A DNA stretch of 64,000 bases from JAZRYE01 sp045600585. GTDB lineage: Bacteria; Bacillota_I; Bacilli_A; RFN20; CAG-826. Location of the stretch: NCBI GenBank assembly GCA_045600585.1, contig JAZRYE010000003.1, forward strand, positions 1 to 64,000, written 5' to 3'. The notes beneath the pieces were generated by a model. The model was not told the origin of the DNA, searched no databases, and worked only from the letters and a program-made list of their open reading frames with translations. Numbering within the stretch: the first letter of the stretch is position 1; every line of letters starts with the position of its first letter. The translations under genes were made by a program, and so were the position numbers. Below are positions 8,167 through 18,520 of this stretch, one piece after another.

Positions 8167-11007
8167 CTAGCAATAATGCCCTTTCTCTAATATTTCTTTT
8201 AAATATTGTCCAGTGTATGACTTTTTAACCTTAACAATATCTTCAGGAGTTCCCTTGGCAACTAAAGTTCCACCTTTATCGCCGCCTTCAGGTCCTAAAT
8301 CAATAATATAATCGCTAACTTTAATAACATCTAAATTATGTTCAATAACTAAAACCGAATCGCCATTATCAACAATTCTTTGTAAAATCTTAATTAATCT
8401 AGATACATCATCTGTATGTAAACCAGTTGTAGGTTCATCTAATATGTATAAAGTTTTGCCAGTTGCTTTTCTTTGAAGTTCGCTAGCAAGTTTAACTCTT
8501 TGAGCTTCTCCACCAGAAAGAGTAGTCGCTGATTGACCTAATTTAATATAGCCTAAGCCGACATCATATAATGTTTGAATTTTCTTCTTTAAAGATGGTC
8601 TATTTTCAAAGAACTTAAGAGCATCTTCAATAGTCATTTCTAAAACATCGTAAATAGTCTTACCTTTATATGTAACTTGTAAAGTTTCTTCGTTATATCT
8701 TTTACCTTGGCAAGATTCACATTTTACATAGACATTAGGCAGGAAATTCATTGGAATACATGTAACACCTGCACCTTGGCATTCTTCACATCTACCTCCA
8801 ACATTGTTAAAGGAGAATCTACCTTTATCAAAGCCTCTTGATTTGGCTTCAACAGTTTCTGCGAATATATCACGAATATCATCAAATAATTTGACATATG
8901 TAGCTGGGTTACTTCTTGGTGTTCTTCCAATAGGTTCTTGAGTAATATTAATAACCTTATCAATGTTTTCTACACCTAAAATTTGATCAACTTGACCAAC
9001 AGGAATAGTTTTTGTTTTTGATAAAGCATTTTGTAAATAAGGATATAAAGTTTGATTAACTAAAGAAGATTTACCACTACCGGATACGCCTGTGATGGAT
9101 ACTAAACATCCTAAAGGAATATCAATATTAGTTTTCTTTAAGTTATTGCATCTAGCGCCTCTAATAGAAAAAAATTTGCCATTACCAGTTTTTCTATTTT
9201 TTGGAATTGGAATGAATTTCCTGCCAGAAAGATAAGCGCCTGTTAAAGAAGCTTCATTTTCTTCAATTTCTTTTGGAGATCCGGCAGCAACAACTTCTCC
9301 GCCATGCACTCCAGCGCCAGGCCCAATATCAACAATATAGTCCGCGCTTCTAATTGTTTCTTCATCGTGTTCGACAACAATTAGAGTATTGCCTAAATCT
9401 CTCATTGTTTTCATTGTTTTAATAAGCTTTTCGCTATCTCTACTATGCAAGCCAATAGATGGTTCGTCCATAACATATAAAACGCCTGTTAATTTAGAAC
9501 CAATTTGAGTGGCTAATCTAATTCTTTGTGATTCACCACCGCTAAGAGTCATAGCCATACGTGACAATGTTAAATATTCAAGACCGACATCGCATAAGAA
9601 TGTTGTTCTATTATCAATTTCTTTTAAAACTAATTCGCCAATATTTTTTTGTGTTGTCGTTAATTTATTAGGTAAAGTTCTAACCCATTCTCTTAAATCT
9701 TTGAGTTGCATGCTAGTAACTTCATATATATTTTTATTATCAATTAAAACAGATAATGCCGCTTCACTTAATCTCGCACCATTACATGTTGTACAAATTG
9801 TGTCATGTAAGAAAGTTTCATAATACTCTCTCATGAAATCGGAAGAGGTTTCATTATATAAACGTTCAATTTTAGTTTTAATGCCTTCAATATAGCCGAT
9901 TCTATTCATCGTATTGCCGCTTGAAGATTTAAGTGTATATTTATGAATTTCTGGAGAACCATTTAATAAAATAGTTTTTTTCTTTTCTGGTATATCTTTG
10001 TATGGAATTGTTGTATCAATTTTATATAAAGTGCAAAGCATCTTAAATTCTTGCCATTCAAGATTTTGCGAGCCAACAGTATTTTTAAAATATCTTATTG
10101 CTCCTTGATCGATGGATAATGTATCATCAAGGACTAATAGGTTAGGGTCAACTTCTCTTTTGATTCCTAAGCCTTTGCAGTCTGGGCAGCATCCTAAAGG
10201 TGAATTAAAAGAAAATAATCTTGGTTCAACCTTTGGAATAGAGAAACCACATTGTGGGCAAGTATGTTTATCAGAAAGAATCTTTTCTTCGATATCAGAA
10301 AGGATAATTAATAAACCACGAGACCAGTTAATAGCGGTCTCAATTGATTCATAAACTCTACTTCTACTTTCTTTTTTAACAATGATTCTATCAACGACAA
10401 TATCGATATTGTGTTTTTTATTTTTTTCTAACTCCTTAACGTCAAAAGTTGAAAGCATTTCTCCATCAATTCTGACACGAGAAAAACCACCTACTCTAAT
10501 CTTATCAATAATATCTTTATGAGTTCCTTTTTCTTGATGAACAATAGGAGCAAGTAACTGCACTTTTGTTCCTTCTGGATAATTCATAACTATATCAGTC
10601 ATCATCGTTACAGAAAAAGAAATAATTGGCTCGTGATGTTTTGGACAATATGGAATACCAATACGACCAAATAATAATCTTAAATAATCGTAAATTTCTG
10701 TAACCGTTCCAACTGTTGAACGAGGATTATGAGAAACAGATTTTTGATCAATTGCAATAGCAGGAGATAATCCTTCTATAGAATCAACATCAGGTTTATT
10801 AAAGTTGCCTAAAAATTGTCTAGCATAACTAGATAATGATTCCATATATCTTCTTTGACCTTCAGCATAAATAGTATCGAATGCTAATGTTGATTTGCCA
10901 CTTCCTGATAAACCAGTAAAAACAACTAAAGATTCCTTAGGAACGCTAACATTAACATTCTTAAGATTATTCTCTCTAGCTCCTGTAATAATAATTTTCT
11001 TTCCCAT
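8167..11007 (-). CDS. uvrA: excinuclease ABC subunit A
   Basis: Damage-recognition ATPase of nucleotide excision repair, cytoplasmic, working with UvrB and UvrC. The 946-residue protein has two ABC modules: Walker A GLSGSGKSTL (about 32-41) and GVSGSGKSSL (about 642), two signature motifs (LSGGESQRIRLA and LSGGEAQRVKLA), Walker B LYVMDEPSIGLH and LYILDEPTTGLH, plus zinc-binding pairs CPQCGF/CCPDCKG and CEECQG/CESCQG. Length and order are normal. The stop is immediately followed by lgt. Confidence 0.97.
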   Translation of the reverse strand: MGKKIIITGARENNLKNVNVSVPKESLVVFTGLSGSGKSTLAFDTIYAEGQRRYMESLSSYARQFLGNFNKPDVDSIEGLSPAIAIDQKSVSHNPRSTVGTVTEIYDYLRLLFGRIGIPYCPKHHEPIISFSVTMMTDIVMNYPEGTKVQLLAPIVHQEKGTHKDIIDKIRVGGFSRVRIDGEMLSTFDVKELEKNKKHNIDIVVDRIIVKKESRSRVYESIETAINWSRGLLIILSDIEEKILSDKHTCPQCGFSIPKVEPRLFSFNSPLGCCPDCKGLGIKREVDPNLLVLDDTLSIDQGAIRYFKNTVGSQNLEWQEFKMLCTLYKIDTTIPYKDIPEKKKTILLNGSPEIHKYTLKSSSGNTMNRIGYIEGIKTKIERLYNETSSDFMREYYETFLHDTICTTCNGARLSEAALSVLIDNKNIYEVTSMQLKDLREWVRTLPNKLTTTQKNIGELVLKEIDNRTTFLCDVGLEYLTLSRMAMTLSGGESQRIRLATQIGSKLTGVLYVMDEPSIGLHSRDSEKLIKTMKTMRDLGNTLIVVEHDEETIRSADYIVDIGPGAGVHGGEVVAAGSPKEIEENEASLTGAYLSGRKFIPIPKNRKTGNGKFFSIRGARCNNLKKTNIDIPLGCLVSITGVSGSGKSSLVNQTLYPYLQNALSKTKTIPVGQVDQILGVENIDKVINITQEPIGRTPRSNPATYVKLFDDIRDIFAETVEAKSRGFDKGRFSFNNVGGRCEECQGAGVTCIPMNFLPNVYVKCESCQGKRYNEETLQVTYKGKTIYDVLEMTIEDALKFFENRPSLKKKIQTLYDVGLGYIKLGQSATTLSGGEAQRVKLASELQRKATGKTLYILDEPTTGLHTDDVSRLIKILQRIVDNGDSVLVIEHNLDVIKVSDYIIDLGPEGGDKGGTLVAKGTPEDIVKVKKSYTGQYLKEILEKGHYC

Positions 11008-11092
11008 AATTTCTTCTTTCGAATTATTCTAACAAATAATTAGAAAAATAGATATGAAAACACTTTAAAGTGTATTTACACGTAAAAAGAAA

Positions 11093-11107
11093 AGCATCAG
11101 TGATGCT
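11093..11107 (-). terminator. terminator after the P-loop kinase gene
   Basis: AGCATCA-g-TGATGCT inverted repeat, with TTTTCTTTTT following on the minus strand. Confidence 0.55.
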
Positions 11108-11108
11108 A

Positions 11109-11615
11109 TTATTTATCAAAAGCAATTGAATTAACAATAGAAGCTATATCATTACTTTCAACAATCCAAATGTTATCAAAGAATTCTTTATCAATTTCAT
11201 TTGGCGTTTCAAATCTTTCAATAAGGTCTTTCAATGCATCAGTAGGAATAGGCCAATCTCTTTGTAAATTTTGATTTAATACAGTGGTTTTATCCAATTT
11301 AAAAGAAACTAAATCTATTTCATTAAAATATAATTTTAAAGGTTTAACTGAATCAACACGATAGTTTGTTGTGGAATTAGTTGAATCAAGAACAACAATT
11401 CCATCAGGATCTTTTGAATAAGCTTTTGCTAATTCATAATACATTTCCCATACAACTTTATCGTGGCTTAAATCTTGTTGATTTCCACAAAGCATAGCCC
11501 TTATTTGATCAGAAGATACAATATAAACATGTCTACCTTTTATTCTTTTCAATGTGTTTGAGAAATAACTTTTCCCACTTCCAGGAACACCAGACATTAC
11601 AACTAATTTATTCAT
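11109..11615 (-). CDS. P-loop kinase-like ATPase (polynucleotide-kinase / zeta-toxin-like fold)
   Basis: About 168 residues from the ATG chosen here. It opens with KLVVMSGVPGSGKSYFSNTL, a Walker A loop at the very N-terminus, then SSDQIRAML and VVLDSTNSTTNYR, a pattern seen in AAA_33 kinases that phosphorylate small molecules or nucleic-acid ends. An upstream TTG at 11642 would add nine residues, but starting a P-loop protein directly before the first beta strand is the norm. Neither start has a strong ribosome site. Substrate unknown. It stands alone between two terminated units. Confidence 0.65.
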   Translation of the reverse strand: MNKLVVMSGVPGSGKSYFSNTLKRIKGRHVYIVSSDQIRAMLCGNQQDLSHDKVVWEMYYELAKAYSKDPDGIVVLDSTNSTTNYRVDSVKPLKLYFNEIDLVSFKLDKTTVLNQNLQRDWPIPTDALKDLIERFETPNEIDKEFFDNIWIVESNDIASIVNSIAFDK

Positions 11616-11688
11616 AAAAGTATGATAACAAATTTGCATCAAAATACGAAGAACAAAGAATGTCCTTGGCGCACATAGTCTAGATTAA

Positions 11689-12876
11689 TTAGAAAACAAA
11701 GGAATATAGCTCGTTATTATAAAGAAGTTTTGATTCTTTAGAACGAATGTCCTCATGGATGAATGATGATATATATATTTCAAAATATTCATCTCTCTTT
11801 TCTATTCCTAATGAATAGGAGCAAGAATCTAAAGTAAAGTATTCTAATGAACTACCAACAAATTTGAATAAATAAAAATTAGATAATAAATCGTATTTAC
11901 CTTTATCTTTAGGAGAAAATCTATTTATTGATTCAACTTGATAAGTAATATAGATATCCTTTGTATCGACGCAAATAATGGATTTATTTATATGTCCTAC
12001 ATTTGGATAATATTTTTTATCTAAAGTTAAATCAAAAATACAATCGCCAATATGCAATTTATCATTATCAAAAAAGATTTTATCGCCGGTTTCAACTTCG
12101 CTAAGAAAAGAGTCGATAGAAGCTGTATTAGTAGTTTCATCAAGAACAATGTAACAGTTATTTATTAACACGCATAATTTACCATTTTTAATCAAAATAG
12201 GTTCAAAAAAATGATTCAAACTTATATATTCTTGATCAAATAAACTTCTGACATTGTTTTCGAAATACAAATTCTTATTATTTATAAAGTTAAAGTAACA
12301 ATCATACCAAGCTAAAGAAACTACTGGTATCTCATTAATAGTGTTTAATGCATAAAAATAAAAGCAATTATTATAATCAGCAACTCCACAAAAAGATAAA
12401 TTTGCAACATATATTTCATCTTCATGAAAGACGTTTTCTAAAGTTAGTATTTGAGTATTGAGATCATAAATTGTTGCAGAATATCCATCAACGAAAACAA
12501 ACGAATTGTTTTTGCAGCAAACATTGAATGAATTTAAACAATATTCAGAATACTTAGATTTATATTGAAAACCATAGTCATCAAATAAATATGTATCGTT
12601 ATTATTCTTAGAATAAGAGATTGGCTGAATCGTATTATCTTTTTTCACATATACATAATTCTTTGCCAAAACATTATCAATATAATTTGAATAGTCTTTG
12701 GTTTCAAAAAAACAAGATTTTCTATCAATATTTCTAAATTGAAAAGAGTCGCTTTTTTGAAAACAATCACTAAAAAAATCAAAATATTCAAGACTTTTGT
12801 TAACATTAAAACACGAGGAGACAAAACAAAGAGATATAGCACCAAGGCCTTTAAATAATATTTTCAAGAATGTCAT
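11689..12876 (-). CDS. hypothetical lipoprotein
   Basis: 395 residues with an N-terminal signal (GLGAISLCFVSSC) ending in a plausible lipobox VSSC, so probably anchored on the outer face of the membrane. The rest is rich in Tyr, Phe, Asn and Asp and suggests repeated beta strands, but I recognise no domain. Its start lies inside the end of the lipase-like gene (26-base overlap), so the two are translated as a pair and may act on the same surface substrate. Function unknown. Confidence 0.7.
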   Translation of the reverse strand: MTFLKILFKGLGAISLCFVSSCFNVNKSLEYFDFFSDCFQKSDSFQFRNIDRKSCFFETKDYSNYIDNVLAKNYVYVKKDNTIQPISYSKNNNDTYLFDDYGFQYKSKYSEYCLNSFNVCCKNNSFVFVDGYSATIYDLNTQILTLENVFHEDEIYVANLSFCGVADYNNCFYFYALNTINEIPVVSLAWYDCYFNFINNKNLYFENNVRSLFDQEYISLNHFFEPILIKNGKLCVLINNCYIVLDETTNTASIDSFLSEVETGDKIFFDNDKLHIGDCIFDLTLDKKYYPNVGHINKSIICVDTKDIYITYQVESINRFSPKDKGKYDLLSNFYLFKFVGSSLEYFTLDSCSYSLGIEKRDEYFEIYISSFIHEDIRSKESKLLYNNELYSFVF

Positions 12877-14401
12877 CGATTGCCTCCGGGTACATTGTCT
12901 CCAAATTATGAGGAACGGCAGGCATATTTGGATTTGCTAACAAAAATTTATTCGAGTTAATGAACTGCACACTTACCATATATTCTAAAGGTATATAAAA
13001 TGTTTTAGTCGATGTTGTATCAAGTTGAGAATTTGCAACAGAATGATTAAAAGTAATTAAAGGTATATCTAGAAAGTTATTACAAGCAGTACTACTATAA
13101 TTATATAATTTGCCATTAGCATTGCCTTCACCAACCAGACCATCAAATCCTAAATTTACATAATGTATGATTTTAATTTTCTTAAAAAGAATTGTAATAA
13201 ATGATTCGTATGTGATAGTCATACCAAAACCATATGTTCTAAAATTAATAGAAGAATTTGTATTATTCCAACTATTCCTATATGAATCTAAAAGCATCAC
13301 ATTAGATAAATCCGTATAGGCATCGCAGTATGCCAAGGCTGTCCTATCTAAATATTCATTTAAAAAACCTAAATTACTACTTAAAAGTCTTAACTGCAAA
13401 ATAGTTTCAAAAATCGATAGTTCTGGAGAAAAATATGGGGTTCCCAAACTAATCATATTCTTAAACCAAGTTGGATGTTGAGTAGCAAGTTTTAAATTTA
13501 TTAGTCCTCCTCTACTATGCCCATACAAACTAATTTTCCCGCCATTAATCTTATTATGAAGACTAGCGCAAAATGCATTGAACGGAGTATAGAAATTAGA
13601 GTTAAACGAATTGTTATTCAAATTATCTTGATAAATAATGATGTCGGTATTTTTTAAGTCGGTATTTGAAAATGAAGTTAATGAATCAAAATAATTTAAT
13701 CTTGCTTTTCCGATTTTAGCTTGTCCATTAACATACTCGCCAATCCAAATATTAGAATTATATTTACGCGATAATTTTACAGGTAATGATTCTTCTTGCA
13801 ACTTGAAAGAGCAAGAAGAAGACCCATCGTTTGTCCAATCAGTTGCATTTCCGCCGATTCCATGAACAAGAACATGAACATTTTTGGCGCTAGGTATCCA
13901 AGGTACGTTTTTAACTTCATAAGTACATTCTTCGTGCTGAAAAGAAGACAATTCGTCAGGAACCCAAACATTTTTCATCCGATTAATTTTAGAATCTAAA
14001 GAGTCATATGAATCATCACTCATGATGTCAATGAACGAATTGGCGTCAATTGTTACACAATCAGAATCGTTTTCATCAAAATTATTTAAATAACTAAAAT
14101 GTTGTGATGTATTGTCATAAACATTAGCTAATTCCAAAATACGATTGCCAATCACTTCGACTTCTGAATAGTCATAGGGATCTTTATCGGACAAATATGG
14201 AAGTAAAGGATCAATTGGTATAATAGGCTCACCTGGATCAATTGGTGGATTGATTGGTGGCGGATTAATAATAATGTTTAGTTTTTCCTTTGCGTATTGA
14301 GAGAACGAATGAATAATTTTATAATCATTTGAAACAGTAAATAAATAACATGAGCACATCAATGCAATAGTAGTCAATTTTATTTTAACGTTTTTTCCCA
14401 T
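12851..14401 (-). CDS. secreted alpha/beta-hydrolase (lipase/esterase-like)
   Basis: 516 residues. An N-terminal hydrophobic stretch (about 9-24) looks like a signal peptide, followed by a Pro-rich linker (46-70). The hydrolase core begins with VHVLVHGIGGNATDW (about 175-189), the oxyanion-hole HG motif, and contains the nucleophile elbow GHSRGG with Ser296; an Asp and the His near NHSVANS could complete the triad. This resembles extracellular lipases and PGAP1-like esterases. It is coupled to the downstream lipoprotein gene by overlap. Substrate not determinable. Confidence 0.7.
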   Translation of the reverse strand: MGKNVKIKLTTIALMCSCYLFTVSNDYKIIHSFSQYAKEKLNIIINPPPINPPIDPGEPIIPIDPLLPYLSDKDPYDYSEVEVIGNRILELANVYDNTSQHFSYLNNFDENDSDCVTIDANSFIDIMSDDSYDSLDSKINRMKNVWVPDELSSFQHEECTYEVKNVPWIPSAKNVHVLVHGIGGNATDWTNDGSSSCSFKLQEESLPVKLSRKYNSNIWIGEYVNGQAKIGKARLNYFDSLTSFSNTDLKNTDIIIYQDNLNNNSFNSNFYTPFNAFCASLHNKINGGKISLYGHSRGGLINLKLATQHPTWFKNMISLGTPYFSPELSIFETILQLRLLSSNLGFLNEYLDRTALAYCDAYTDLSNVMLLDSYRNSWNNTNSSINFRTYGFGMTITYESFITILFKKIKIIHYVNLGFDGLVGEGNANGKLYNYSSTACNNFLDIPLITFNHSVANSQLDTTSTKTFYIPLEYMVSVQFINSNKFLLANPNMPAVPHNLETMYPEAIDDILENII

Positions 14402-14408
14402 AAAATTA

Positions 14409-14798
14409 TTATGCTCCGACTTTAGCTTGTGCTAATTCGTAGACATCTTCGCCATTTAATGCTGCTTGTTTAAGTTCTTCAACATCTTGTTCATTTAATA
14501 CTTCAGCTTTAGCTAATTGTCTTGTTAATTTAGCTAAATCTTTTTTAACTTCTTTTAAATGAGCTTCGTTTTCTTTTCTAACAGCAATTTTTCTTCTAAT
14601 ACCAGGAAGCTTTGCTTCAGGAACATAATCGGAAATAATTTTGTTTCCTTCTCTCCACTGACGATAATAATAAGTATGTCCAGAGATTTGTTTAACTGAA
14701 ATATATCCGACTGGTAACGCCTCAATATTTTTAGAAATTTGTGCAAATTCATCTAATAAATCAGCTAATGCTTCAACTTGTCTTAATTCTTTATTCAT
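14409..14798 (-). CDS. DUF6788-like small protein
   Basis: 129 residues. The segment GYISVKQISGHTYYYRQWREGNKIISDYV (about 27-55) is the recognisable pattern of small Firmicutes proteins annotated DUF6788, followed by a long charged helix that could form a coiled coil (about 68-115). Such proteins often accompany plasmids or phages, and also occur as stand-alone chromosomal genes. The start is preceded by AAGGAGATTGAGTT, a good ribosome site. Its stop lies 7 bases from the lipase-like gene, so it may lead that operon. No function known. Confidence 0.65.
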   Translation of the reverse strand: MNKELRQVEALADLLDEFAQISKNIEALPVGYISVKQISGHTYYYRQWREGNKIISDYVPEAKLPGIRRKIAVRKENEAHLKEVKKDLAKLTRQLAKAEVLNEQDVEELKQAALNGEDVYELAQAKVGA

Positions 14799-14881
14799 AA
14801 CTCAATCTCCTTAACCTACCAACATATTATAGAAAACAAGCAAATAATGCAACTACTTTATTATATAAAATGATTAAAAAA

Positions 14882-14908
14882 ACAGGTAATGGATTAACCA
14901 CTACCTGT
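14882..14908 (-). terminator. terminator after nifJ
   Basis: ACAGGTA/TACCTGT stem with the run TTTTTTT on the minus strand, just after the nifJ stop. Confidence 0.8.
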
Positions 14909-14927
14909 ATTTTATTTTAGTTAAGAA

Positions 14928-17900
14928 TTAAAGACCAAATTTCTTAATTCTTTCCCAACGATCTTGAGCACACTTTTCAGATTTTGCTAGTAATTCTTCA
15001 GCATGAGCAGGATTAACTCTTGGTAATTGTGAGTATCTTGTTTCTGTCATGATGAATTCTCTGAACTTGCTGAAGTCTGGTTGGTAACCATCAGCTGCTT
15101 TATAAGCATCAATAGTTAATCCTGGTTTACCAGCTGCAACATTTCTTGGATCATATCTGAAGATTGGGAAATAACCACATTCAACAGCTAATCTTTCTTG
15201 TCTCATTGAGTTAGCAAGACCGCCTTTAATACCATGGTTAGCACAAGGTGCATAGCAGATAATTAATGATGGTCCATCATAGCTTTCAGCTTCTTTTAAA
15301 GCCTTAATTGCTGCAACAGGGTTAGCGCCTAATGAGATTTGAGCAACATAGACTGTACCATAGCTCATTGCGATTAATGCTAAGTTCTTCTTTGCAGATG
15401 TTTTACCTGAAGCTGTGAATTTAGCAATAGAACCTGTTTGTGACGATTTAGAAGATTGACCACCAGTATTTGAGTAAACTTCTGTATCAAGTAATAAGAC
15501 GTTAACGTCTTCGTCATTAGCTAAGACGTGATCTAAGCCGCCGTAACCAATGTCGTAGCCCCAACCGTCACCACCGACGATCCATACTGATTTATCTTGT
15601 AAATCTCTTTCATATGCTAAGACTGCTTTGACTTGTTCATCTTTAGATGCCTTGACTAAGCCAGCGAGTTTAGGAGCAATTGTTCTCATTGCTTGTCTAT
15701 TCTTGATGTTTTCGAAGTATTCATCAATGCAAGCTTTGAGTTCTTCTTCAACTGTATCTCTTTCTTTAGCAGCAGATAAGATTTCAACGATTGCTTTGAG
15801 TTTTGTGTCAGTTGCAATTCTCATACCATAACCATATTCTGCATTATCTTCGAATAATGAGTTAGCCCAAGCAACACCTTGGCCTTCTTTATCTGTACAG
15901 AATGGAGTTAATGGAGTTGAACCGGAATAGATGGAGGAACATCCAGTAGCGTTTGCTACTAACATATCTTTACCAAATAATTGAGAAACTAAACGATAGT
16001 AAGGAGTTTCACCACAACCAGCACATGCGCCAGATACTTCCATATATGGCATCATGAAGCCAACACCTTTGACAGTTGCTTGCATTGCTGCAGGTAATCT
16101 ATCAGCTTTGTATGAAACGTGTTTGTATAAGTAGTCAGCTGCTTCTTCTTGTGAGAATTGAGACTTAGCTTCAACCATTTCAAGGACTTTCTTGCCTTGT
16201 TTATTTGCTAAACATTCAGAAACGCATAAGCCACAACCAACACAGTTACGTGGAGAAACTTGGATACGGAATTTTAATCCTTGTAAGCCAGGACCCATAG
16301 CATTGAGTGCTTCTTTTGCATTTTCAGGTGCTTCTGCATATTCTTTTTCATCCATTAAGATTGGTCTTAATGTTGCGTGAGGACATACGAATGCACATTG
16401 GTTACATTGGATACAGCCATCTGCATGCCATAATGGAACCTTGTCAGCAATAGAACGTTTTTCACGGAATGTGATATCGTTTTGCATTGTGCCATCTAAT
16501 AATTCATATTCCATGAATTTAGAAACTGGGAGATCATCACCACCTAAGTTACCCATAATAGCAACATAGGAATCGAAATAATCATCACCTGTTAATTTGT
16601 TTTCAACTTTTGGAGAGAGTTTTGCCCATTCAGGATCAACTTTGACTTCTCTTAAGCCTTCTGTACCAGCATCGATTGCTTTCCAGTTGAGTTCAACGAC
16701 GTCTTGACCTTTTTTAGCATAGCTCTTTTCAGCAAATTTCTTCATCCAGTGATTTGCTTCTTCGTATGGCATAATGCCTTGGTTGAGATAGAAGAATGAA
16801 GCTTGGAGAATAGTATTTGTGTGTCTGCCCATACCGATTTCGCCAGCAATCTTGTTAGCATCGATAACATAGAATTTTGCATTCTTTGTTGCTAATTGAT
16901 ATTTGACACGGTTTGGCATTGTTCTGACTAATTCTTCATCAGTTAAGTCAGTATTTAATAAGAATGTACCACCGACTTTTAAGTTCTTGATCATATCAAA
17001 CTTGTATAAGTATGAATCGAGTGAGCAAGAAACGAAGTCTGCGTTTTGTACATAATATGTACTTCTAATTGGTTTTTTACCAAATCTTAAGTGAGAACGT
17101 GTAACACCACCAGCTTTACGTGAGTCATATGCGAAATATGCTTGAGCGTATTGGTGAGTTGCATCACCGATAATCTTAACAGAAGATTTGTTAGCAGAAA
17201 CTGTACCATCTGAACCTAAACCATAGAATAAGCAAGATGTATAGTCTGCTTTGACGTGGAAGTTTTCGTCAACTGGGATAGATAAATGAGTGACATCATC
17301 GTTGATAGAAACTGTGAAACCGTTCCATGGTTTTTCAGTTGCTAAGAAATCGAAGACAGCCTTCATATCTTTTGGTTGTGTATCTTTTGAAGATAAACCA
17401 TAACGTCCACCAATAACTTCGATATTGCTTAAGCCAGCTTGTGATAAAACTGTAATAACATCTTGATACAATGGTTCGCCAGCTGCACCAGCTTCTTTAG
17501 TTCTATCTAAGACAGCAATTCTCTTAACTGACTTAGGTAATACTTCTAATAAGTGCTTTGCAGAGAACGGACGATATAAATGAACTTTGATTAAGCCAAT
17601 CTTTTGATCTTTAAGTTCATCGATAACTTCTTTGATTGTTTCTGTAACAGAACCCATTGCAACAATGACTCTTTCAGCATCTGGTGCACCATAATATGTG
17701 AATGGAGCGTATTCACGGCCTGTTAATCTAGATGTTTCTTTGAAGTATTTAACAGCTGTTTCTAATACTTCATCAACTTTTAAGTTTTGTGCTTCACGTG
17801 CTTGGAAGTAGATGTCGTCGTTTTCAGCACCACCTCTTGTGACAGCGTGAGTGTGTGGGTTTAAGGCACGAGCTCTGAAGAGTTCAACCTTATCCATTGG

Positions 17901-18494
17901 TAATAATTTCTTCCATTCGTTTTCATCAACGAATTCGACATTTTGAACTTCATGTGATGTTCTGAAACCATCGAAGAAGTGACATACAGGATATTGAGCA
18001 TCAATAGCTAATAAGTGAGCCATTGGAGCTAAGTCAGCAACTTCTTGAACACTATGTGCACAAACCATTGCAATACCTGTTTGACGAATAGCATAGATAT
18101 CTTGTTGATCACCGAAGATTGATAAGCTTCTTGTTGCTAAGCTTCTAGCAGAGACATGTAAGACTGCTGGTAAAAGTTCACCGACCCACTTATAAATATT
18201 TGGGATCATTAATAATAAACCTTGGCTAGCGGTATAAGTAGCAGCTAAAGCGCCGCCTTGTAAAGCACCGTGGACTGTACCAGAAGCACCAGCTTCAGAT
18301 TGCATTTCACTGACCTTTACGACAGAACCAAAAAAGTTCTTTTTGTTTTGGCTGGCATATACATCAACATTTTCCGCCATTGGGGAAGATGGAGTAATTG
18401 GATAGATACCAGCAACTTCAATAAAGTTATAAGATCCTAATGCAGCAGCGGTATTACCGTCGACTGATAGCATCGTTTTCTTTACATCAGACAT
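14928..18494 (-). CDS. nifJ: pyruvate:ferredoxin (flavodoxin) oxidoreductase
   Basis: Decarboxylates pyruvate to acetyl-CoA and passes electrons to ferredoxin or flavodoxin, using TPP and three Fe4S4 clusters; a marker of anaerobic metabolism. The protein has about 1188 residues from the ATG at 18494, chosen because AGGAGGAAAAAAT lies just upstream; a longer frame to 18551 has no ribosome site. Visible are the N-terminal GNTAAALGSYNFIEVAGIYPITPSSPMAE, the 2[4Fe-4S] pairs CIQCNQCAFVCPH and CVGCGLCVSECLA, the CAGCGETPYY cysteines, and the TPP-binding GGDGWGYDIGYGGLDHVLA. Full length, single-polypeptide type. Confidence 0.97.
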   Translation of the reverse strand: MSDVKKTMLSVDGNTAAALGSYNFIEVAGIYPITPSSPMAENVDVYASQNKKNFFGSVVKVSEMQSEAGASGTVHGALQGGALAATYTASQGLLLMIPNIYKWVGELLPAVLHVSARSLATRSLSIFGDQQDIYAIRQTGIAMVCAHSVQEVADLAPMAHLLAIDAQYPVCHFFDGFRTSHEVQNVEFVDENEWKKLLPMDKVELFRARALNPHTHAVTRGGAENDDIYFQAREAQNLKVDEVLETAVKYFKETSRLTGREYAPFTYYGAPDAERVIVAMGSVTETIKEVIDELKDQKIGLIKVHLYRPFSAKHLLEVLPKSVKRIAVLDRTKEAGAAGEPLYQDVITVLSQAGLSNIEVIGGRYGLSSKDTQPKDMKAVFDFLATEKPWNGFTVSINDDVTHLSIPVDENFHVKADYTSCLFYGLGSDGTVSANKSSVKIIGDATHQYAQAYFAYDSRKAGGVTRSHLRFGKKPIRSTYYVQNADFVSCSLDSYLYKFDMIKNLKVGGTFLLNTDLTDEELVRTMPNRVKYQLATKNAKFYVIDANKIAGEIGMGRHTNTILQASFFYLNQGIMPYEEANHWMKKFAEKSYAKKGQDVVELNWKAIDAGTEGLREVKVDPEWAKLSPKVENKLTGDDYFDSYVAIMGNLGGDDLPVSKFMEYELLDGTMQNDITFREKRSIADKVPLWHADGCIQCNQCAFVCPHATLRPILMDEKEYAEAPENAKEALNAMGPGLQGLKFRIQVSPRNCVGCGLCVSECLANKQGKKVLEMVEAKSQFSQEEAADYLYKHVSYKADRLPAAMQATVKGVGFMMPYMEVSGACAGCGETPYYRLVSQLFGKDMLVANATGCSSIYSGSTPLTPFCTDKEGQGVAWANSLFEDNAEYGYGMRIATDTKLKAIVEILSAAKERDTVEEELKACIDEYFENIKNRQAMRTIAPKLAGLVKASKDEQVKAVLAYERDLQDKSVWIVGGDGWGYDIGYGGLDHVLANDEDVNVLLLDTEVYSNTGGQSSKSSQTGSIAKFTASGKTSAKKNLALIAMSYGTVYVAQISLGANPVAAIKALKEAESYDGPSLIICYAPCANHGIKGGLANSMRQERLAVECGYFPIFRYDPRNVAAGKPGLTIDAYKAADGYQPDFSKFREFIMTETRYSQLPRVNPAHAEELLAKSEKCAQDRWERIKKFGL

Positions 18495-18520
18495 ATTTTT
18501 TCCTCCTAAAAAGTCCGTAT

